A DNA stretch of 64,000 nucleotides from Streptomyces sp. f51 (GCF_037940415.1 NZ_CP149798.1:6853001-6917000), one strand, 5' to 3'; numbered from the stretch's first letter, positions 8,079 through 17,355 are shown. Notes: generated by a model from the sequence alone, not told the origin. Translations and numbers: made by a program.

Positions 8079-10241
8079 TCACAGGGGCGCGGTCCCGCCG
8101 AGCGGCCGGGCCCGCAGCAGAAGCAGCGCCACATCGTCGGGCCGCTCCTGCGCGGCGTCCTCGCCCCGCTGGAGCAGCGTGTCGGCCAGCTCGTCCAGCG
8201 GCTGGTGCCCGCTCGCGGCCAGCCGGCGCGCGAGATCGGCGAGCGCGTCCTCGATGTCGACACCGGGGGTCTCGATCAGGCCGTCGGTGTACAGGGCGAG
8301 CACGGACCCGGGGACCAGCGGCACCTCGGTCGTCGGATAGACGGCGTGGGCGTCGATCCCCAGCAGCGGCCCTCCGGCCAGGTCGAGCACCTTCACCTTG
8401 CCGTCGGGACGCAGCAGCAGCGGCGGCGGATGCCCCGCACGGGCCATCACGGCGACATGGCGCGCCGGGTCCAGGCGCAGATACAGACAGCTGGCGAACA
8501 GCTCGGTGCCCAGGTCGATGAGCAGCCGGTTGGTGCTCCCCATCACCTCCTCCGGCGCCTGGCCGACCGCCGTGTACGCGCGGACCGCGGTACGGATCTG
8601 CCCCATCAGCCCCGCCGCCGTCACGTTGTGCCCCTGCACGTCCCCGATCACGGCAGCCGCCCGGCCGTTGGAGGACACCAGGTCGTAGAAGTCCCCGCCG
8701 ATGTCCATGCCCTGGGTCGCCGGCAGATAGCGGGCCGCCGCCTCGATCGAGGCCAGCGGCGGCAGCGAGGCCGGCAGCAGCGCCGCCTGGAGGCCCTGCG
8801 CGAGCTGGAGCTTGGCGTCGTAGAGCAGGGCGCGCTCCAGTGCCTGGGCGATCAGCCCGCTCAGACTGGTCAGCACCGCCCGCTCGTCGGCCGCGAAGTG
8901 GTGGGACTGCGCGTACCCGAGGACACACGTGCCCACCGGCCGCCCGGAGGCGACCAGCGGCAGATACGCCCACGCGCCCATGCCGTCCGGGGTCGCGTTC
9001 CGCGACGGGTACAGCCGCTCCAGCTGCTCGCGCGAGTCGAAGAACGCGGGCACACCCGTGTTCAGTGCCTGGGTCCCCGGGGTCGGCTCGCTCAGCGGCA
9101 GCCCGTTGAAGCGCTCCACGATGTGCGCGTCGGGGTACCCGCGGTGCCCCAGTACGTGCATCCGCCCGGCCCGGCTGGCGAGCACGACCAGGGACTGGCT
9201 CCCGACGGCGGGCGAGATCTCGTCCGCCACCAGCTGCACCACGTCCTGCACGCCCGCCGCCTCCGTCAGCGCGCTCGCCAGACTCAGCACGTGGGAGATC
9301 GTCACCAGGCGCGGGCTGCCGTCGCGCCGCTGCGGTCCCGCCCGCGTCATCTCGGACACCGGCCTGGCCCGCGAGATCCGCACGCTCAGTCCGCTCGTAC
9401 TCGGATACAGCCGGAACGACAGCCAGTCACCCGGAGGGCGCAGCGCGACGAAGGAGGTCACGTGCTGGCTGATCAGCGCCGCCCGGTAGCGGTCCTCGTA
9501 GACCGGGTCGTTCAGCCAGGGCACGGCCGCCCACAGCTGGGTGCCCAGGAGACGGCTGACGGGCACGCCGAGCAGTTCCGCCGTCGCCGCGTTCGCGAAA
9601 CCGACCCGCCCGTGCAGATCGAGTGAGCACAGCCCGTACGGCAGCCGCCCCACCATCCGCGCGGCCTCCACCGTGCCCAGCGTCCCGCCGGGCTCCGCCG
9701 CGGACGGCGTGAGCAGGTCGGGCTCGGGATGCAGCGGGCGGTTCTCCGCGGCGGCCCGTTCCAGGCGCAGCGCGAGCCGGTCGCAGGCCGCGCCGAGGCG
9801 TTCGCGCTCCCGGTCGGAGAGGTCCGGCGGATGCGAGCCGGGCCAGGTGACATAGGCGGCGCCGTACACGGTGGTCGCCGTGGCCACCGGAAGCGCGGCC
9901 AGGGCGAAGGGGTAGGGGAGCACCACCGCGATCCGGGGATACCTGCGGGCCATCTCCTGCTCGCCGCCCACCCAGACCAGCCGCCGGTTTCGTACCGCCT
10001 CGGCGACCGGGATCGGCGCGTTGAGCCCCACCCGTTCCCAGGGAGCGGCGAAGGCGCGCGGCAGTCCCGCCGAGACCGCCATCTCCAGTACGGGTTCGCG
10101 GGAGGCCAGCAGATAGACGGCTCCCGAGTGCGCGTGCACGTCGTCCAGCATCGAGGCCAGTGTCAGCGACAGCAGCGGACGTCCCACGGGGGCCGGCCGG
10201 CCCGCCGGCGCCTGCTGCGCGGTCTCCTGCCCGTCGGACAC
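8079..10241 (-). CDS. GAF/PAS-domain SpoIIE-type PP2C protein phosphatase
   Basis: 720 residues from GTG at 10241, chosen because GAGGAGG precedes it by about eight bases; longer GTG-initiated frames upstream lack a site. Order: N-terminal GAF (~20-170), PAS-like segment (~185-300, LPYGLCSLDLHGRVGFAN), second GAF (~320-465) and C-terminal PP2C/SpoIIE phosphatase (~480-700) with metal-binding GGDFYD, IGDVQGHN, YTDGLIE and PDDVALLLLR. These enzymes dephosphorylate anti-anti-sigma (STAS) proteins and act in Streptomyces sigma-factor partner-switching cascades, with GAF/PAS domains sensing small ligands or redox. Unlike its divergent neighbour, it has no HATPase domain. Substrate and signal cannot be told from sequence. 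Confidence 0.9.
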   Translation of the reverse strand: MSDGQETAQQAPAGRPAPVGRPLLSLTLASMLDDVHAHSGAVYLLASREPVLEMAVSAGLPRAFAAPWERVGLNAPIPVAEAVRNRRLVWVGGEQEMARRYPRIAVVLPYPFALAALPVATATTVYGAAYVTWPGSHPPDLSDRERERLGAACDRLALRLERAAAENRPLHPEPDLLTPSAAEPGGTLGTVEAARMVGRLPYGLCSLDLHGRVGFANAATAELLGVPVSRLLGTQLWAAVPWLNDPVYEDRYRAALISQHVTSFVALRPPGDWLSFRLYPSTSGLSVRISRARPVSEMTRAGPQRRDGSPRLVTISHVLSLASALTEAAGVQDVVQLVADEISPAVGSQSLVVLASRAGRMHVLGHRGYPDAHIVERFNGLPLSEPTPGTQALNTGVPAFFDSREQLERLYPSRNATPDGMGAWAYLPLVASGRPVGTCVLGYAQSHHFAADERAVLTSLSGLIAQALERALLYDAKLQLAQGLQAALLPASLPPLASIEAAARYLPATQGMDIGGDFYDLVSSNGRAAAVIGDVQGHNVTAAGLMGQIRTAVRAYTAVGQAPEEVMGSTNRLLIDLGTELFASCLYLRLDPARHVAVMARAGHPPPLLLRPDGKVKVLDLAGGPLLGIDAHAVYPTTEVPLVPGSVLALYTDGLIETPGVDIEDALADLARRLAASGHQPLDELADTLLQRGEDAAQERPDDVALLLLRARPLGGTAPL

Positions 10242-10492
10242 GGCGACCACCTCCTCGCGGGGCCGTCCAACAGCTCCGCACCTCCAGGGGACAAGGCTCC
10301 TCCCTGGAGGCCGATCGCGCACGGCGAACCGGCCCGGGCCCGGGGCCTTCGCTCCCTGCCCCGGCCGGCCGGGGCACGAGCCGTCTCCCGCCACCGTGAG
10401 GGGACGGTGGGAAACGTGGGAATCACGACGGATTCGATTTCGTTCGATCGGCCGTCCCGCACGGGCTGCACCGCAGGCCCGACGCGTTCGGA

Positions 10493-12976
10493 ATGGTCAC
10501 AGGGGCTGCGCCCGAGCCCGGGAAGCGCTGTAATGACGGCGTGGTCAGTGAGGGTGCTGCGGAACGCGGAACGAGAACGTCGCGTGCCGAACTTGCCCTG
10601 AAGACGCTCACCGCGGATCTCGACCCACGCGAACGGCTGCACCGCCTGCTCGAACAGGCACTCGTCTTCACCGGTGCGACCGTGGCCGCCGTGTACTCAC
10701 CCAGTGTGAGTGGCGGCGAACTGCATCTGGCCGAGTCCGCGGGGGTGCCCAGGACGCTGTACGGGCTCCGCGACAGCTACCCCCTGTCCGGCGGCTCCCC
10801 GGCCGCCGAGGCCCTGCGCACCGGCCTGCCCTGCTGGCTCGGCCCCGAGCGGCTCGCCCACTGCGCCGACGCCCGGCGGCTGTCCTCGCAGGACTTCACG
10901 CTGGCCGTGCTGCCCCTGCGGGACCGCACCGGCTGCCTGGTCGCCGTCAGCGAGAACCCCGACGGATTCGGCGACGAGGACCGGGCCTGCCTCGGACTGC
11001 TCGTCGAGGCCGTCGTCTGTCCCCCGGCGCCGCCGCCCGACGACACGGCGGCCCTGCCCGCCAGTTCGTTCAGCCTCTCCATGGACACCGGACACGTCGA
11101 GGTCGACCACGAGGTGCTCGAACTGTTCGGACTGTCCCCCACCGCGTTCGACGGCAAGGTCGAGACCCTGCTGTCCATGGCGGTCCCCGAGGACCTTCCG
11201 GCACTGATGTCCGCGGTGGAGCCGGACCACCTGTCCGTCGGCGACCGCGAGCTGGAGTTCCGCATCCTCCAGCCGTCCGGCGGACACAGGTGGCTCCGGC
11301 TGCGTGCCCGGCTGCTGCCCTCGGCGGAGGGCCGTCCCGGACGGCTCGTGGGCACGGTCTTCGACGCCTCCAAGCTGCGCTCGGGCCTCAGCGACGTGGG
11401 GCGCGTCCAGCGGCTCGCCGCCGCCCTCGCCACCGCCGGCACCGTCCGCGACGTCGGCCAGGCCGTCGTCGCTGCCCTGCGCAAACCCCTCCAGGCCGAC
11501 CGGATCGCCGTCGCCGAACTGGAGGGCGACCGCCTCGTCGTCACCCTCCTGGACCCCCCTCAGCCGGAGTTCTGGCCGGAGCTGTGGCGCAGCGAATGGC
11601 GCTCGGAGTGGCCCGACGCCCCCGTCCGCGCCATGCCCACGCTCGCCGCGGCCCTGAACGAGGGCAGGCCCGCCATCTGGCCCGCGGGCGCGGACCTGGA
11701 ACCCGCGCTCTCCGAGGTCGGCCCCGGCGGCCTCGCCGTCCTGCCGCTGCCCGCGGGCGGACGCATGGCGGGCGCCTGCCTGATCGGCTGGGACACCCCG
11801 CACGAGTTCGCCCCCGAGGAGCGGGCCCTGCTCACCGCCTCCGCCGGACTCGCCGGACAGGCGCTGGTGCGCGCCCACGCCTTCGACGCCGAGCACGAAC
11901 TGATCAGCATGCTCCAGCGGACCCTGCTCCCGCGCAGGCTTCCCCGGCTGCCCGGCGCGGTCGCCGTCGCCCGCTATCTGCCCACCACCTCCGGCCTCGA
12001 CGTCGGCGGCGACTGGTACGACGTCATCCCGCTGCCCGACAACCACGTGGCCCTCGTCATCGGCGACGTCCAGGGACACAACGCCTCGGCCGCCACCGTC
12101 ATGGGCCAGATGCGCACCGCCCTGCGCGCCTACGCCGTCGAGGGCCACCCGCCGGACGTGGTGGTCTCGCACGCCAACCGGCTCCTGCTCGACCTGGAGA
12201 CGGACCTCTTCGCCACCTGCTGCTATGTCGACATCGACATGGAGGAGGGGTCCGCCTGGTATGTGCGCGCCGGACACATCCCGCCCGTGCTGCGCCACCC
12301 GGACGGCCGTACCGAGGTCCCCGAGTCGGAGCCCGGGCCGCCCCTCGGCGTCATCCGGCAGACCGACTTCCCGATGAGCCCGCTGCGGCTCCGGCCCGGC
12401 ACCATCGTCGCGCTGACCACCGACGGCCTGGTCGAGTCCGTCGAGCTCGACATCGAGGACGGCCTGAAACGCCTCGCCGAGGGCCTGGCGGGATCCGACC
12501 CCGCCGAGCTCGGGCTCGTCGCCGACGAACTGCTCACCAGCGCCAACCGCAGCGACGACGTGGCGCTCCTACTGATGCGCTACGACGGCATGGAGGTCCT
12601 GCCGCTCCGCGAGAGCTGGACCGTCTGGCGGGTCCCCGAGGCCGTCCGGCACGCCCGCCGCTACACCCGGCGCGCCCTGCGCAGCTGGGGCGTCACCGAG
12701 TACACGGACGCCGCCCTGCTCATCGTCTCCGAGCTCGTCACCAACGCCCTGGTGCACACCGACGGCCAGGTCAGGCTCGACCTCACCCTCCTGAACCACC
12801 GCCTGCGCATCGCGGTCGCCGACAACTCGCCCCGCACACCGATCAAGCCCACCAGCATCGGCTGGGAGGCCACCGGGGGCCGGGGGGTCCTGCTCGTCGA
12901 GGCGATGTCGGCGACCTGGGGCACCGTGCCGGTGAGCGGCGGCAAGCAGGTCTGGAGCGAGATCGCGCTCGACTGA
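10493..12976 (+). CDS. PAS/GAF SpoIIE phosphatase with C-terminal HATPase (anti-sigma) domain
   Basis: 827 residues from ATG at 10493; a GTG at 10541 is an alternative, as neither has a strong ribosome site. An N-terminal GAF-like region (~30-175), a PAS-like segment (~190-300) and a second GAF (~310-465) precede a PP2C domain (~480-700: VGGDWYDVIPL, IGDVQGHN, TTDGLVES, RSDDVALLLM) and an HATPase_c domain (~705-827: ELVTNAL N-box, ADNSP, GGRGVLLVEAM). Such fusions combine a phosphatase and an RsbW-like kinase on one chain and regulate sigma factors through STAS antagonists. It is divergent from the related phosphatase at 8079-10241, with ~250 bp between the starts. Confidence 0.9.
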   Translation: MVTGAAPEPGKRCNDGVVSEGAAERGTRTSRAELALKTLTADLDPRERLHRLLEQALVFTGATVAAVYSPSVSGGELHLAESAGVPRTLYGLRDSYPLSGGSPAAEALRTGLPCWLGPERLAHCADARRLSSQDFTLAVLPLRDRTGCLVAVSENPDGFGDEDRACLGLLVEAVVCPPAPPPDDTAALPASSFSLSMDTGHVEVDHEVLELFGLSPTAFDGKVETLLSMAVPEDLPALMSAVEPDHLSVGDRELEFRILQPSGGHRWLRLRARLLPSAEGRPGRLVGTVFDASKLRSGLSDVGRVQRLAAALATAGTVRDVGQAVVAALRKPLQADRIAVAELEGDRLVVTLLDPPQPEFWPELWRSEWRSEWPDAPVRAMPTLAAALNEGRPAIWPAGADLEPALSEVGPGGLAVLPLPAGGRMAGACLIGWDTPHEFAPEERALLTASAGLAGQALVRAHAFDAEHELISMLQRTLLPRRLPRLPGAVAVARYLPTTSGLDVGGDWYDVIPLPDNHVALVIGDVQGHNASAATVMGQMRTALRAYAVEGHPPDVVVSHANRLLLDLETDLFATCCYVDIDMEEGSAWYVRAGHIPPVLRHPDGRTEVPESEPGPPLGVIRQTDFPMSPLRLRPGTIVALTTDGLVESVELDIEDGLKRLAEGLAGSDPAELGLVADELLTSANRSDDVALLLMRYDGMEVLPLRESWTVWRVPEAVRHARRYTRRALRSWGVTEYTDAALLIVSELVTNALVHTDGQVRLDLTLLNHRLRIAVADNSPRTPIKPTSIGWEATGGRGVLLVEAMSATWGTVPVSGGKQVWSEIALD

Positions 12977-12991
12977 CGAGGTGAAAGCGCC

Positions 12992-13501
12992 GTGCGTCTG
13001 CTGATCATGTCCGACACCCACCTGCCCAAGCGGGCCCGGGAACTCCCCGCCGCGCTCCTCGACGAGCTGCCGTCGGCCGACGTCGTCGTCCACGCCGGGG
13101 ACTGGGTGGACACCGCCACCCTCGACCTCCTCGAGGCCCGCTCCCGACGGCTGGTCGGGGTGTACGGCAACAACGACGGCCCCGCCCTGCGAGCGCGCCT
13201 CCCCGAGATCGCCCGCGCCGAACTCGGCGGCCTGCGCCTCGGCGTCGTCCACGAGACCGGCGCCGCGCAGGGCCGTGAACAGCGCTGCGCCCGGCGCTTC
13301 CCCGACCTCGACGTCCTCGTGTTCGGACACAGCCACATCCCCTGGGACAGCACCGCGCCCACCGGCCTGCGGCTGCTCAACCCCGGCTCGCCGACGGACC
13401 GCCGCCGCGAGCCGCACCACACGTACATGACGGCGACGGTGACCGGGGACGGCGGGCTCACCGAGGTGACCCTGCACCGGCTGCCCCCGCGCACGGGCTG
13501 A
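12992..13501 (+). CDS. YfcE/MJ0936-type metallophosphoesterase
   Basis: 169 residues from GTG, 15 bp behind the phosphatase stop with GACGAGGTGAAAG upstream. Dimetal phosphoesterase motifs are in order: SDTHLPK, HAGDW, GNND, H in VVHETG and GHSHIPW. The length fits the small YfcE/MJ0936 cyclic-nucleotide or bis-pNPP phosphodiesterases. It is probably cotranscribed with the SpoIIE-HATPase gene, although no functional link is evident. The natural substrate is unknown. Confidence 0.88.
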   Translation: MRLLIMSDTHLPKRARELPAALLDELPSADVVVHAGDWVDTATLDLLEARSRRLVGVYGNNDGPALRARLPEIARAELGGLRLGVVHETGAAQGREQRCARRFPDLDVLVFGHSHIPWDSTAPTGLRLLNPGSPTDRRREPHHTYMTATVTGDGGLTEVTLHRLPPRTG

Positions 13502-13536
13502 CGCGGCCACCCGCCCCGGGGTCCGTGCCCGGCGGG

Positions 13537-14973
13537 TCAGCGGGGATGGATCGTCCCGCTCCGCGAGGTCAGAGGTGCTCCGCTGCCGCCCCGGCGCACG
13601 GCGACGATCTCCGCCGCGACGGACACGGCCACCTCCTCCGGCGTACGGGCTCCGAGGTCGAGGCCGACGGGGGAGCGCAGCCGGGACAGCCCGCTCTCCG
13701 GCACGCCGGCCTCGCGCAGCCGCTCCAGGCGGTCCTCGTGCGTGCGGCGGCTGCCCATCGCCCCGATGTACGCGGCCGGGCGGCGCAGCGCCTCCTCCAG
13801 CAGGGGTACGTCGAACTTGGGGTCGTGGGTCAGGACGCAGACCACCGTGTGCTCGTCGGTCGTCGTGCCGCTCAGATAGCGGTGCGGCCAGTCCACGACG
13901 ACCTCCACGTCCCCCGGGAACCGCCTCGGGGCGGCGAAGTCGGGGCGGGCGTCGCACACCGTGACGCGGTAGCCGAGGAAGGCGCCGACGCGGGCCACGG
14001 CGGCCGCGTAGTCGACCGCGCCGAAGATCAGCATGCGCGGCGGCGGCGCGAAGGAGTGCAGGAAGACGGTGACGTCGTCCGCGCACCGTTCGCCGCCGGG
14101 ACCGTAGTGCCGCTGCCCGGTGAAGCCCCGTGCCGCCCCGCCGCACACGTCCGCCACGACCGCCCGATCCACCCCGGCCACCCCGAGCGAACCGAACACC
14201 GCGCACCCGGGGCCGTCCGCGCCGGTACCGCCTGCCGGGCCGTCCGTGCCAGTGCCTGTGCCCTCTGCCGGGCCGTCCGTGCCTGTGGCGTCCGCCGGGC
14301 CGTCCGTGCCGGTGCCGGATCCCTCTGCCGGGCCGTCCACGTCGGAGCCGCCCGCCGGGCCGTCCGCGTCGGAGCCGCCCGCCGGGCCGTCCGCGTCGGA
14401 GCCGCCCGCCGGGCCGTCCGTGCCGGTGCCGTCTGCCGCGCCGTCCCCGTCGGACCCGCCGCCCGCAGGGCAGGGCAGAGCGCCGAACGGGGCCGCTGCC
14501 CGGACCGCAGGGGGCACTCGCTCGTCCCCGGACCCGTCCGCGCGGGGCCGTACGGCCAGTGCCGCCCCCCGTGGGGCCGGGCCGTCGAGGACCGTCGCCA
14601 GCGTCACCGGACGGCCCGTCGCCACGGACCGGGCCACCGCCGGGATGGTCCGGTCATCGGAGGCCGACACCCGGCGGACCAGCACGGTGATCTCTCCGCC
14701 GCAGGTCAGCCCCACGGCGAAGGCGTCCTCGGCGCTGTACCCGAACGTCTCCAGACGGGCCTCGCCCGAGGAGATCACCTCGCGGGCCAGTTCGAGGACC
14801 GCTCCCTCGACGCAGCCACCGGACACACTGCCCACGACCTCGCCGCCCGGACCCACCGCCATGGCCGCGCCCGGGTCCCGGGGCGCGCTGCCGCCGACCG
14901 CCACCACCGTGGCCAGCCCGAAGGGCGATCCGGCCGCGTACCACCCGTGCAGCGCGGGGAGGATGTCACGCAT
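13537..14973 (-). CDS. XdhC/CoxI family protein with internal acidic tandem-repeat linker
   Basis: 478 residues from ATG at 14973, preceded by GAGAGGAG. Residues ~1-165 are the XdhC/CoxI N-terminal domain (SAPRDPGAAMAV, SVSGGCVEGAV, LTCGGEI) and ~285-470 its Rossmann-like C-terminal domain (MLIFGAVDYAAAVARVGAFLG, LTHDPKFDVPLLEEAL, AAYIGAMGSRRT). Family members insert or sulfurate the molybdenum cofactor of xanthine dehydrogenase/CO dehydrogenase enzymes. No such oxidoreductase genes lie beside it. The domains are separated by a Gly/Asp/Pro-rich insert of about 80 residues made of 9-residue DGPAGGSDA-like repeats, which is not usual for the family. Confidence 0.85.
   Translation of the reverse strand: MRDILPALHGWYAAGSPFGLATVVAVGGSAPRDPGAAMAVGPGGEVVGSVSGGCVEGAVLELAREVISSGEARLETFGYSAEDAFAVGLTCGGEITVLVRRVSASDDRTIPAVARSVATGRPVTLATVLDGPAPRGAALAVRPRADGSGDERVPPAVRAAAPFGALPCPAGGGSDGDGAADGTGTDGPAGGSDADGPAGGSDADGPAGGSDVDGPAEGSGTGTDGPADATGTDGPAEGTGTGTDGPAGGTGADGPGCAVFGSLGVAGVDRAVVADVCGGAARGFTGQRHYGPGGERCADDVTVFLHSFAPPPRMLIFGAVDYAAAVARVGAFLGYRVTVCDARPDFAAPRRFPGDVEVVVDWPHRYLSGTTTDEHTVVCVLTHDPKFDVPLLEEALRRPAAYIGAMGSRRTHEDRLERLREAGVPESGLSRLRSPVGLDLGARTPEEVAVSVAAEIVAVRRGGSGAPLTSRSGTIHPR
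14206..14465 (-). repeat. 27-bp in-frame tandem repeats within the XdhC gene
   Basis: The insert is composed of near-identical units such as GCCGGGCCGTCCGCGTCGGA, repeated about every 27 bp with some 24-, 30- and 36-bp variants. They encode DGPAGGSDA / DGPAEGSGT-type peptides. The central three copies are almost identical, suggesting recent slippage expansion; all units keep the frame. Confidence 0.85.
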
Positions 14974-15011
14974 CGTCCGCTCCTCTCGCCGTCGGGCAGC
15001 GCCCAGCGAGC

Positions 15012-15053
15012 ATCCGGTCACCTTCGAGGACCAGGATCCGGTCACCTTCAAGG
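15012..15053. repeat. 19-bp direct repeat in the XdhC/GTPase divergent promoter
   Basis: ATCCGGTCACCTTCGAGGA (15012-15030) recurs with one mismatch at 15035-15053, a 23-bp period (about two helical turns), in the 248-bp gap between the divergent XdhC and ribosomal-protection genes. It may be a tandem regulator-binding site. Confidence 0.5.
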
Positions 15054-15221
15054 ATCCGCCCCGCGGCGAGGTTTCGTTGAGCGTTAATGCGTTGCCTTCC
15101 CGGGCGGCCCACTGCTGCACTGAGGGGACGTGTCCACCCGGGATCGAGGAGCAGCTCATGCGCGCACCGTTCATGTCCACCCAGGAAGGAATCCCTCTCG
15201 TCTCGAAGGACATGACACCCG

Positions 15222-17324
15222 GTGCACATGCTCAACCTCGGAATCCTGGCGCACGTAGACGCCGGTAAGACAAGCCTGACCGAACGGCTGCTGTACACGG
15301 CCGGGGTCATCGACGAGATCGGCAGCGTCGACGACGGGAACACCCGGACCGATTTCCTCGCACTGGAGCGGCAGCGCGGCATCACGATCAAGTCCGCCGT
15401 CGTCTCCTTCGCGGTCGGCGACCTCACGGTGAACCTGATCGACACCCCCGGTCACCCGGACTTCATCGCCGAGGTGGAACGGGTCCTCGGTGTGCTCGAC
15501 GGCGTGGTCCTGGTCGTGTCGGCCGTGGAGGGCGTCCAGGCGCAGACCCGCGTGCTGATGCGGACGCTCCAGCGGCTGCGCATTCCCACGCTGATCTTCG
15601 TGAACAAGATCGACCGCCGCGGAGCCCGGCACGAGGAGGTCCTGGCGAAGATCTCCGAGCGCCTCACCCCGGCGATCGTTCCGATGGGCGAGCCCGCCGA
15701 ACGGGGCACGCCCGCCGCGTACTTCGCCCCCTACTCCGCCGACCGGCTGCGCCCGCGTCTGCTCGACCCGCTCGCCGCGCACGACGAGGAACTGCTGGCC
15801 GCGTACGTCGAGGGCGGCGTGCCGGACGAACGCCTGCGCACCGCGCTCGTGGGGCAGACCGGACGGGCCCTGGTGCACCCGGTGTTCTTCGGATCGGCCA
15901 CGACGGGCGCGGGCGTCACCGAACTGGTCGACGGAATCAGGGAGTTGCTGCCCCCGGCACGGGCGGACGCCGATGAACCGGTGTCGGCCACCGTCTTCAA
16001 GGTCGAGCGGGGAGCGGCCGGGGAGAAGATCGCGTACGCGCGGATGTTCTCGGGGACCCTGCGGACCCGTGACCGGATCACCCTGCGCGACGGGGAGGAG
16101 GGGAAGGTCACCGCGATCAGTGTCTTCGACCAGGGGTCGGCGAGCCGCGAGGCGTCCGTGACGGCCGGACGCATCGGCAAGCTGTGGGGGCTCGCCACCG
16201 TCCGGATCGGCGACACCCTCGGCCAACCGCGGCCCTGGCCGGGGACCGGCGGCATCAACGGCGAACCATGGCCCCGGCCGGGAACCGGCGACACCCTGGG
16301 CCAACCGCGGCCCCGGCCGGGCACCGGCGACCCCCTCGGCGAACCGTGGCCCTCGTCGGCGGGCGGGCACCACTTCGCCCCGCCGACCCTGGAGACCGTC
16401 GTCTCGCCCGGCCGTCCCGCCGACCGGGGCGCGCTGCACACGGCGCTCACCCAACTCGCCGAGCAGGACCCGCTGATCGGCCTCAGGCACGACGCATCGC
16501 GCGGCGAGATCTCCGTGTCGCTCTACGGCGAGGTGCAGAAGGAGGTTCTCCAGGCGACCCTCGCCGACGAGTACGGCATCGACGTCCACTTCCGGGGGAC
16601 GACCCCGCTGTGCGTCGAACGGCCCCAGGGCACGGGGGCGTCGGTCGAGTTCAACAAGAAGGACGGGAATCCCTTCCTCGCCACCGTCGGACTGCGGATC
16701 GACCCGGCGCCGGTCGGCTCCGGTGTGGAGTTCCGGCTGGAGGCCGAACTCGGATCGATGCCGTACGCGTTCTTCAAGGCGGTCGAGGACACCGTCGAGG
16801 AGACCCTGGGGCAGGGGCTGCACGGGTGGCGGGTCACCGACTGCGTCGTCACGATGACGCACTCGGGCTACTCACCCCGCCAGAGCCATGCCCACCAGAA
16901 ATTCGACAAGAGCATGTCCAGCACGGGCGCCGACTTCAGGGGGCTGACCCCGCTGGTGCTGATCGCGGCACTGCGCGAGGCCGGCAGCCGGGTGTACGAG
17001 CCGATGCACCGCTTCCGGCTGGAGGCGCCCGCGGACACGCTCGGCGCCGTACTGCCGGTGCTGGCCCGGCAGCGAGCCGTGCCGCGGTCCACACGGATCG
17101 ACGGGTCCTCGTGTGTGCTGGAGGGGGTGCTGCCGGTGGCGCGGGCGCATGACCTGGAGCAGCAACTGCCAGGGCTGACGCGGGGGGAGGGCGAGCTGGA
17201 GTGCGCCTTCGACCACTACGCGCCCGTGGCGCACGGAGCGGTCCCGGACCGTCCGCGGACCGATCCGAACCCGCTGGACCGCAAGGAGTACCTGCTGAAC
17301 CTGACCCGCAGGGTCGGCGGGTGA
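15222..17324 (+). CDS. TetM/OtrA-like ribosomal-protection GTPase with tandem-repeat insert
   Basis: 700 residues from GTG at 15222 (GAAGGA upstream; ATG at 15228 is also possible). It is an EF-G-like translational GTPase: P-loop AHVDAGKTS, switch I RTDFLALERQRGITI, DTPGHPDF and NKID, then domain II and EF-G-like C-terminal domains with a TetM-like loop region (MTHSGYSPRQSHAHQKFDKS). Ribosomal-protection proteins dislodge tetracycline from the ribosome; self-resistance forms such as OtrA are common in Streptomyces, and many chromosomal homologues have no proven resistance role. Residues ~330-385 hold a Pro/Gly-rich insert of four 13-residue repeats near the end of domain II, absent from typical members. 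It ends in a 15-bp-stem terminator. Confidence 0.88.
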   Translation: MHMLNLGILAHVDAGKTSLTERLLYTAGVIDEIGSVDDGNTRTDFLALERQRGITIKSAVVSFAVGDLTVNLIDTPGHPDFIAEVERVLGVLDGVVLVVSAVEGVQAQTRVLMRTLQRLRIPTLIFVNKIDRRGARHEEVLAKISERLTPAIVPMGEPAERGTPAAYFAPYSADRLRPRLLDPLAAHDEELLAAYVEGGVPDERLRTALVGQTGRALVHPVFFGSATTGAGVTELVDGIRELLPPARADADEPVSATVFKVERGAAGEKIAYARMFSGTLRTRDRITLRDGEEGKVTAISVFDQGSASREASVTAGRIGKLWGLATVRIGDTLGQPRPWPGTGGINGEPWPRPGTGDTLGQPRPRPGTGDPLGEPWPSSAGGHHFAPPTLETVVSPGRPADRGALHTALTQLAEQDPLIGLRHDASRGEISVSLYGEVQKEVLQATLADEYGIDVHFRGTTPLCVERPQGTGASVEFNKKDGNPFLATVGLRIDPAPVGSGVEFRLEAELGSMPYAFFKAVEDTVEETLGQGLHGWRVTDCVVTMTHSGYSPRQSHAHQKFDKSMSSTGADFRGLTPLVLIAALREAGSRVYEPMHRFRLEAPADTLGAVLPVLARQRAVPRSTRIDGSSCVLEGVLPVARAHDLEQQLPGLTRGEGELECAFDHYAPVAHGAVPDRPRTDPNPLDRKEYLLNLTRRVGG
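16209..16364 (+). repeat. 39-bp x 4 in-frame tandem repeat within the GTPase gene
   Basis: Four consecutive units start at 16209, 16248, 16287 and 16326 and encode GDTLGQPRPWPGT, GGINGEPWPRPGT, GDTLGQPRPRPGT and GDPLGEPWPSSAG. Copies 1 and 3 are most alike, as are 2 and 4, which suggests duplication of a 78-bp pair. Confidence 0.85.
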
Positions 17325-17355
17325 GGCGCGGGCCGCACCGGCGCCTCACCCGCCG
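17315..17355 (+). terminator. Terminator hairpin overlapping the GTPase stop codon
   Basis: A perfect 15-bp stem (17315-17329 with 17341-17355) and an 11-nt loop begin inside the last codons of the GTPase gene. There is no T-run, as is usual in this kind of genome. Confidence 0.65.

Noticed and set aside
15222..17324. Calling the GTPase a proven tetracycline resistance gene
   Set aside because: The family match is firm, but many chromosomal Streptomyces homologues have no shown resistance and this copy has an unusual insert.
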